From the NCBI GenBank assembly GCA_020025635.1, contig JAHHRU010000002.1, positions 1 to 64,000 of the forward strand: 64,000 bases of DNA, read 5' to 3'. This stretch comes from Allofournierella sp. Its GTDB lineage: Bacteria; Bacillota; Clostridia; Oscillospirales; Ruminococcaceae. Shown here one piece after another: positions 59,151 through 64,000 of this stretch. Numbering within the stretch: the first letter of the stretch is position 1; each line of letters starts with the position of its first letter. Under the pieces are notes generated by a model. The model searched no databases. It was given only the letters and a program-made list of their open reading frames with translations, and had not been told where the DNA came from. The translations under genes and the position numbers were made by a program.

Positions 59151-59199
59151 ACAAAGAAGGCCCCGGAGAGCTTAAAACCTCTTCGGGGCCTTCTTTGTT
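59151..59199. terminator. Terminator after the mutarotase gene
   Basis: A 20-bp near-perfect stem (59151-59170 with 59179-59198, one wobble) has an 8-base loop and A/T-rich ends on both sides. Confidence 0.85.
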
Positions 59200-59262
59200 C
59201 GCCTTTTTTTCGCGGCAGTCCGTGGTATTTCGGAGTATTTTGTGAAACACCGGGCTTACCAC

Positions 59263-59290
59263 TTGTATTGTAGTTGGAACATGCTATACT
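59263..59290 (+). promoter_or_regulatory. Promoter for the phospholipase C-like gene
   Basis: TTGTAT (59263-59268), 16 bp and TATACT (59285-59290) lie about 55 bp before the start codon. Confidence 0.6.
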
Positions 59291-59343
59291 GAAAGCAGAA
59301 GCACTGAGCATTTTTACAAGCCATGAATGGAGGTTTGATTCCC

Positions 59344-59892
59344 ATGCAGAAACGAAGCCATAAACTTCTGGCCGCCACCGTGCTGAAAAGCGAGGATGGC
59401 TTTCGAACCAAACGCTATGAGTGGGCTTTTCTTTTTGGCTCGTTCGAGCCGGACTGCAACCCGCTCTCTTACCTGAAGGGCTCTTTTCGCGCTCAGAAAT
59501 TCGCCGGACACAACTACACCAATTCTCAGCGCTTCATTGAACGAAAGATCCGCCTGCTGCAAAGAAAGCAGCATTGGAATATCTGGCACTACTACACCCT
59601 GGGCAAAATGACCCACTATCTGGCCGATGCCTTCACCTTTCCTCACAATCCCCACTATACTGACACCATGCTGGCACACCACCAGTATGAGACCGATATG
59701 CGGGCATATCTGGAAAAATATCTGAAAAGCCGCACCATCCGGTGCAAGGCTTTTCGGAAAGACGTGGTGGATGACTTGAACCGGCTGCACGATTTTTACC
59801 TGCGCTCCAGTGCTGACCAGCAGATGGATGCAGAGTACATTCTGGAAGCTGTGGCCCTTTTGATGGCAGGCTGCCGCCCGGCTATCGCCTGA
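59344..59892 (+). CDS. Zinc-dependent phospholipase C-like protein
   Basis: A 182-residue all-alpha protein resembling the Zn_dep_PLPC family. Histidine and aspartate metal ligands are suggested by FGSFEPDCNP, HYYTLGKMTHYLADAFTFPHN and LAHHQYETDM. There is no signal peptide, so it is cytoplasmic, unlike the secreted toxins of this fold. The frame has an earlier ATG at 59323, but GGAGG lies ten bases before ATG 59344. It is monocistronic. Activity on phospholipid is not established for such short clostridial members. Confidence 0.8.
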   Translation: MQKRSHKLLAATVLKSEDGFRTKRYEWAFLFGSFEPDCNPLSYLKGSFRAQKFAGHNYTNSQRFIERKIRLLQRKQHWNIWHYYTLGKMTHYLADAFTFPHNPHYTDTMLAHHQYETDMRAYLEKYLKSRTIRCKAFRKDVVDDLNRLHDFYLRSSADQQMDAEYILEAVALLMAGCRPAIA

Positions 59893-59935
59893 CCTCTTTT
59901 TTTCTGAGCAAAAGCTGCCTTTTACAAGTTCAAAC

Positions 59936-59977
59936 AAAAGCCCGGCGGACCTTTTATAAGGGTCCGCCGGGCTTTTT
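59936..59977. terminator. Bidirectional terminator between convergent genes
   Basis: AAAAGCCCGGCGGACC (59936-59951) has its exact complement at 59961-59976, with A- and T-runs. Confidence 0.85.
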
Positions 59978-60010
59978 CTGCCGAAATCGGCAGTCTTTTT
60001 CCATTTAAAA

Positions 60011-61447
60011 TCAAAGGGTCTGTTCATTCAGGATAACGACATTGACCGCTTCCATCAGCTCCACCACCTGGCTGCGCTCCACGCTGGCCACGGGGGTGCC
60101 GTCCACCACAGCTGTGCAGCTGGTGCCGTCTTTGCGGTACAGCTCGATCTTCACCTGGGGCCCGCCCTCAAGGTCAAGGGCAGCCGTTACCGAAAGCTCC
60201 CGCTTTCCGACGGGGGCATCCTTGGAAAATTCGCTTGCCTTGAGCCCTGCCAGCGTGCGCTGGATCTCGGCAATGTCCATCTTGGCTTCACCGTAGTACC
60301 AGGTGCGGTCATCGCCGGAGCCTTTGCTTGTGAACGAATGGGTTTCGCCGTCCAGCTCCACCTCCAGAGCCGAAACGCTTTCAAAGTCGGCCGGCAGGAT
60401 GGCCTCATGGCGCAGGTCATTGAAGGCCGCTTTTTTCAGGGTCTTGTAGCTTTCAGAAGAAAGCTCATACACAATGGGCGACTCGCCCACACGGGCATAA
60501 GCGGTGATTTTTTCTTCGGTTTCTTCCTCTGCATCTTCATTTTCGGAAGTTTCCTTTTCCGCTTTCGCTTCTGCCGCTTGCTTCTCTTGGGGGTCACGGC
60601 TGATATGCAGAACAAAGGGCTCTGCTTCTTTTCCTTCCTCGGGCGGGTAATCCACGCTGACGGTGAGCTCCGGCTGGTCCATCCCGCAGGCCGAAAGCTC
60701 TTCTTCGGTGGCGTTGTAGGTCTTATAGGCATCCAGCTCCAGCCCGCTCAGCGCTGAAAGATAGCTGTTCACCTTGGCGGGGTCCAGCGGCTTTTCGCCT
60801 TCTTCGGTCTGGGTGAACCAGTTGTCCTTCTTCTGGTAGGAAGGGCCGTCTTCCTTTTTGGAAAGCTCATAGTTTTCCTCGCCGGAAAAACGGATGGCGG
60901 TGGCCTTGGAAAGCGCGGGCACAGCATCATCCAAAATCAGATCCCCCAGCACCGCGTCAAATTCCTCCATGGGGTCATGCTCCACAAGGTAGGCGTTCCC
61001 GTCCCCCAGCGAAACGTACCGCTGCTGGTCCATCTTGCTGAAATCGCCCAGCCGGATCTCATAGTCCTGCTCCCCGGCTGTCAGGCGGATGGTGGCCTTG
61101 GGGTCATCCAGGCCGTAAAGGCCCTCGTCCTCCACCTCGTCGATCACAAAAGCGGCACGGAAATCCTCGAACTGCTTGAGGAGTGCCTCGATTTTTTCCG
61201 GGTCTGCTGGGAATGCGGCATCCTCATCGTAGACCCACTGCTCCTCCTTGTGAAAAGCAAGGGGCTTTGGGCCGTCCTTGCTCTCCCAGGAAAGCTTCGT
61301 TACCGTATCCGCCGGAATTTCCAGCAGCGCCTGGCCGCCGGTTCGGATCTTTTCTTTTTTCACCTCAATGTGGCTGATGCCCAGGGTAACCAGGCACACC
61401 ACCAGCAGAACAGCCAAAAGGCTGACCAATTTTTTGGAACGGCTCAC
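60011..61447 (-). CDS. DUF4340 membrane-anchored protein of a Gld-type ABC exporter
   Basis: A 478-residue protein with one N-terminal membrane helix (KLVSLLAVLLVVCLVTLGI). A long extracytoplasmic part follows, matching DUF4340: KLSWESKDGPKPLAFHKEEQWVYDEDAAFPADPEKIEALLKQFEDFRA near residues 50-100 and a repeat of this fold in the C-terminal half. A Glu/Lys-rich low-complexity stretch (about 283-315) separates the halves. It is the last gene of the operon with the GldG-like, GldF-like and ATPase genes, and probably works with the exporter outside the membrane. Function not established. Confidence 0.85.
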   Translation of the reverse strand: MSRSKKLVSLLAVLLVVCLVTLGISHIEVKKEKIRTGGQALLEIPADTVTKLSWESKDGPKPLAFHKEEQWVYDEDAAFPADPEKIEALLKQFEDFRAAFVIDEVEDEGLYGLDDPKATIRLTAGEQDYEIRLGDFSKMDQQRYVSLGDGNAYLVEHDPMEEFDAVLGDLILDDAVPALSKATAIRFSGEENYELSKKEDGPSYQKKDNWFTQTEEGEKPLDPAKVNSYLSALSGLELDAYKTYNATEEELSACGMDQPELTVSVDYPPEEGKEAEPFVLHISRDPQEKQAAEAKAEKETSENEDAEEETEEKITAYARVGESPIVYELSSESYKTLKKAAFNDLRHEAILPADFESVSALEVELDGETHSFTSKGSGDDRTWYYGEAKMDIAEIQRTLAGLKASEFSKDAPVGKRELSVTAALDLEGGPQVKIELYRKDGTSCTAVVDGTPVASVERSQVVELMEAVNVVILNEQTL

Positions 61448-61480
61448 AGCAGCGTTCCCTCCTTTCTCGGTTTCTGCCCA

Positions 61481-62923
61481 TCAAAAGGCCGCGCGGCGCT
61501 TTCTGCGCCGTTTCACAACAATGGCAACGCCCACACCCAGATAAGCCAGCGGGAACACACCGATCATAACGGCCTTGAGCATGGAAGAGGTGGACTCGCT
61601 GATGGTGAGATAATCATAGCTCAGCGACTTTGTGCGGATGGCCATGGCCTCGCTCTCGCCCACCAGCGCCGACAGGGCGTTCATGGCAATGTTGGTATTG
61701 GCGCCGGAAGAATAGGCGTTGTAAAGCTCGTTCAGGAACACCGACGAGGAGAACCAGACGATGCGCCCTTCGTTCATGTTCTGAATATCCACCGCCAGGG
61801 TAAAGGGGCCGTCCACATCCCCTTCTTCCTTTTCATAGGTGGTCAGATCATAGCCGTCCGGCTTGCTGAAAGCAAGGGGCGAGGTGGAAAGCAGGGGCTC
61901 CACCTGCACATTGGCCGGCACATTTCCCACGTTCAGGCCCTGGGCAATGGGCAGGATGGGTGAATAGCGCTCTTCCACCAGCGGGTCGGTGATCTCGCCG
62001 GCCGCCATTTCGGGAAGCAGTGCAAAGGGCTCACGGAAGGCGTAATAGCCCCGGTCGGCTTCCACCACAACGCCTTCGGTGGTGGTTACCCCGAAATCGC
62101 TCAGAAGCTCATAGAGATTGGGCAGAAAACCGTCCACAGTGGGGCCGGCCGCCACAAAAAGCTTGCCGCCTTCGGCCACATACTTGCGCAGCAGGTCCAC
62201 CTCTTCCAGAGAATAATCGCTGGAAGGCGCATGGATCATCAGGCAGGCGGCATCTTCGGGCACACCGTCGGCGCTGAGCAGCGAGAAGGGCTTTGTTTCG
62301 ATGTTCGATTTGCGTATCTGCTCGGCAAAGGGCTTCGGAAGCTCCGCTTCGCCGTGGCCCTCCAGCAGATAAAGCACCGGCTGCTCTTCGTTTACCACAT
62401 AGTCAATGGCGGAGGTGATGGCGCCCTCACCGTCAAAGGAGGTGATGCCGCTGTACTGGGGGTCCATTCCGTTATCGTTCAGATAGATATCGGTGAGGGC
62501 AATGAACCGGCTGCGGTCGCCGCATTCCACCACCAGGCTGTTGTTCTTTACCTCCTGATCGGTATACTTTTCGGCAAAGGTGGGGTAGGTGTCCGGGTTC
62601 TTCTTGGTCACCGTCACCCGATCCGACAGGCTGCTGTATTTATCCAGCAGATTTTCCAGAATGGCATCTTCTTCCCCGTCCTGCACGATCCAGTAGATGG
62701 AAACGTCCTTTTCCAGGGCGTTCAGCACCATTTTGGTGTTGCTGGTCACCGAATAAAGCTTGGAGGCGCTGATGTCATACTGGGTGATGTTCTTGGGCAG
62801 GGCCTCGACCATAATGTTGAGCACAAGCAAAATTGCGGCCACCAGCGCAGTGACCGCCAGGGAGTAAAGTCCGCCGTGCAGGGCGGTTTTACTGCCGGGG
62901 GCAGCGTTTTGTTTCTTTTTCAT
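61481..62923 (-). CDS. GldG-family ABC transporter auxiliary protein
   Basis: A 480-residue protein with an N-terminal helix (LYSLAVTALVAAILLVLNIMVEAL), a large extracytoplasmic ABC_transp_aux domain and a C-terminal helix (SMLKAVMIGVFPLAYLGVGVAIVV) ending in KRRRKRR. The family sequence DISASKLYSVTSNTKMVLNALEKDVSIYWI and the glutamine-amidotransferase-like SLLSADGVPEDAACLMIHAPSSDYSLEEVDLLRKYVAEGGKLFV are typical. It overlaps the permease gene by one base (TGATG), so translation is coupled. In Bacteroidetes GldG supports gliding; here gliding is not expected. Confidence 0.9.
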   Translation of the reverse strand: MKKKQNAAPGSKTALHGGLYSLAVTALVAAILLVLNIMVEALPKNITQYDISASKLYSVTSNTKMVLNALEKDVSIYWIVQDGEEDAILENLLDKYSSLSDRVTVTKKNPDTYPTFAEKYTDQEVKNNSLVVECGDRSRFIALTDIYLNDNGMDPQYSGITSFDGEGAITSAIDYVVNEEQPVLYLLEGHGEAELPKPFAEQIRKSNIETKPFSLLSADGVPEDAACLMIHAPSSDYSLEEVDLLRKYVAEGGKLFVAAGPTVDGFLPNLYELLSDFGVTTTEGVVVEADRGYYAFREPFALLPEMAAGEITDPLVEERYSPILPIAQGLNVGNVPANVQVEPLLSTSPLAFSKPDGYDLTTYEKEEGDVDGPFTLAVDIQNMNEGRIVWFSSSVFLNELYNAYSSGANTNIAMNALSALVGESEAMAIRTKSLSYDYLTISESTSSMLKAVMIGVFPLAYLGVGVAIVVKRRRKRRAAF

Positions 62924-63786
62924 CAGTTATACCTCTTTTTCTCCAGCGACTGGACCGACAAAAACAGGAACAGGGCGATCACAGTGAGGAAATAGACCAC
63001 TGCGGTGCCGTCGAACACGCCGTTCACAAAGGTATCCAGCCGGGCAAACAGCGAGAGCTTTTCCATGAAGCGGGGCAAAAGGCCCTCGAACCATTCGGAC
63101 TTTATGAAATAAGCGATCAGCGCTGCCATCATGAGCGAAAACGACATCCACCAGGCCATGTTTTCGTTCCGGGTCATTTTGCGCACCAGGAAATACAGGC
63201 CGATGAGAAGCAGACAGATGGCGGCAAGGGAGCCCATTCCGGAGGAAGGCACCTGTTTTGAAAGCGAAACGCTGAAATAGTTCAGGGCGATCAGCGCAAT
63301 GGAAAGACCCGCTGCCAGGCCCTGATTGTCGGTGAGAGAGGAAATGAACATGCCCAAAGCCAAAAGCGCCGCTCCCAAAAGGAAGAACGCGGCAAGGGAG
63401 CCATAGGCGGTGAGCAGCGAAACGTCGCCGAACCGGGCAAAAATCAGCGGATACACCGCAATCACACACAGCGGCAGCAAAAACACCAGCAGCAGCGCCA
63501 GATATTTTCCCATCACCACTTCGCCGGTGGTAATGGGCAGCGAGTAGAGCAGCTGGTCGGTTTTCAGCTTCTTTTCCTCAGCGATGACCCGCATGGTGAG
63601 GATGGGCACGATCACAATGAAGATGGCGCTGCCGAAGCTCAGAACAAACTCGAAGTTGCTCACGGCCGCCTGAATGTTATAAAGCATTGCGCCAATGCCG
63701 GTGACCGCCAGCAGAAAGGCACCGAACACATAGGCGGTAAGCGAATGAAAATAATTTCGCATTTCATGTTTGAAAACAGCAATCAT
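62923..63786 (-). CDS. ABC-2 type permease (GldF-like)
   Basis: A 287-residue membrane protein with six or more helices. It starts MIAVFKHEMRNYFHSLTAYVFGAFLLAVTGIGAML, the usual GldF-type N-terminus, and contains VPILTMRVIAEEKKLKTDQLLYSLPITTGEVVMGKYLA, the conserved cytoplasmic loop that contacts the ATPase. It overlaps the ATPase stop by ATGA. It exports an unknown substrate or exerts force on the cell envelope. Confidence 0.92.
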   Translation of the reverse strand: MIAVFKHEMRNYFHSLTAYVFGAFLLAVTGIGAMLYNIQAAVSNFEFVLSFGSAIFIVIVPILTMRVIAEEKKLKTDQLLYSLPITTGEVVMGKYLALLLVFLLPLCVIAVYPLIFARFGDVSLLTAYGSLAAFFLLGAALLALGMFISSLTDNQGLAAGLSIALIALNYFSVSLSKQVPSSGMGSLAAICLLLIGLYFLVRKMTRNENMAWWMSFSLMMAALIAYFIKSEWFEGLLPRFMEKLSLFARLDTFVNGVFDGTAVVYFLTVIALFLFLSVQSLEKKRYN

Positions 63787-64000
63787 TCTTTTTCCTCCTC
63801 CTGCGGCTGGCCCTCTTGTTCCAGTTCCGGCAAGGCCTGGGCTTCATCCGCTTCTTTTGCATCCTCGGTGAGCTCCAGGAAGATATCCTCAAGGTTTGCC
63901 TTGCTGCGGCTCATTTCCAAAAGGGCGATGCCCTCATTTGCAAAGCCAAAGAAGAGCCTGCGGCACACCGCATCCGCATCCGGGTCCTCCAGCGGGATCT
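63783..64000 (-). CDS. ABC exporter ATP-binding protein (GldA-like), C-terminal part
   Basis: Only the last 71 codons are in the window, open to the edge with no stop. The tail RSKANLEDIFLELTEDA is the characteristic end of ABC-2 exporter ATPases. It is followed by a Glu/Gln-rich extension (about 25 residues) not common in the family. The Walker motifs lie beyond the edge. It overlaps the permease start by ATGA. Confidence 0.85.
   Translation of the reverse strand, partial: IPLEDPDADAVCRRLFFGFANEGIALLEMSRSKANLEDIFLELTEDAKEADEAQALPELEQEGQPQEEEKE

Noticed and set aside
1..64000. CRISPR arrays, tRNA, rRNA, insertion sequences, integrases and prophage genes
   Set aside because: I looked through the gaps and gene list and saw no regularly spaced direct repeats, no tRNA-like T-loop pattern, and no mobile-element proteins.

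Overview
The window (about 55% GC by eye) reads as chromosome from a Gram-positive anaerobic Clostridia-type bacterium, most likely a gut Oscillospirales/Ruminococcaceae relative. Supporting signs are LPxTG pili with sortases, DUF1292 and DUF2500 proteins, strong GGAGG ribosome binding sites, many ABC sugar transporters, a giant acyl-CoA dehydratase activase protein, and GH36 and GH16 glycosidases. I found no rRNA, tRNA, CRISPR array, insertion sequence or prophage. The species assignment is inference.

Layout. 1-4.4 kb (+): the end of a sortase-assembled pilus operon, with a cut-off LPNTG protein, a major pilin, a class C sortase, and a minor pilin fused in frame to a second sortase. 4.4-7.8 kb: a nucleotidyltransferase, a DUF1292 protein, an XRE regulator, and a ComEC-like metallo-beta-lactamase lipoprotein. 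A perfect inverted repeat separates the last two. 7.9-15.1 kb (-): a 2,3-diaminopropionate module (dpaL, YgeY-type hydrolase, dpaL paralogue, YfcC-type transporter). Its sigma-54 activator gene lies upstream, and a clear -24/-12 promoter and candidate enhancer sites lie between. 15.4-19.1 kb (-): a 1245-residue secreted GH16 glucanase. 19.7-26.3 kb: DUF2500 protein, then a TetR gene divergent from an unknown gene and a 1418-residue activase. A palindrome sits between the divergent pair. 26.4-31.6 kb (-): a P-type ATPase under a yybP-ykoY (Mn2+) riboswitch, then an alpha-galactosidase. 31.9-37.2 kb: a TPR-DUF4037-DUF4125 protein, a MATE transporter and an Eis-like acetyltransferase.

37.5-47.9 kb (+) is a ROK-controlled operon: cytoplasmic NPP-type phosphodiesterase, ROK regulator, solute-binding protein, two permeases, PHP hydrolase, three Gfo/Idh/MocA oxidoreductases and an esterase. 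It has no ATP-binding subunit. 49.2-57.5 kb (-) is a converging LacI-controlled operon: PfkB kinase, MsmK/UgpC-type ATPase, two permeases, a second NPP-type enzyme, a solute-binding protein and DeoC. Divergent from its LacI gene are a stand-alone MgsA/RarA C-terminal-like protein and an RbsD/FucU mutarotase. Kinase, mutarotase and DeoC together suggest a (deoxy)pentose pathway. The phosphodiesterases suggest that the imported compounds are phosphodiesters. The two operons face each other across MgtC and a gene-free, strongly structured stretch at 47.95-48.37 kb. 59.3-64 kb: a zinc-dependent phospholipase C-like protein, and a (-) GldA/GldF/GldG/DUF4340 ABC exporter operon cut off by the window end.

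Best candidates for new biology: the pilin-sortase fusion, the twin phosphodiesterase/ABC loci with a single shared ATPase candidate, the sigma-54-controlled double-dpaL module, the TetR/unknown/activase unit, and the structured non-coding block between the converging operons.
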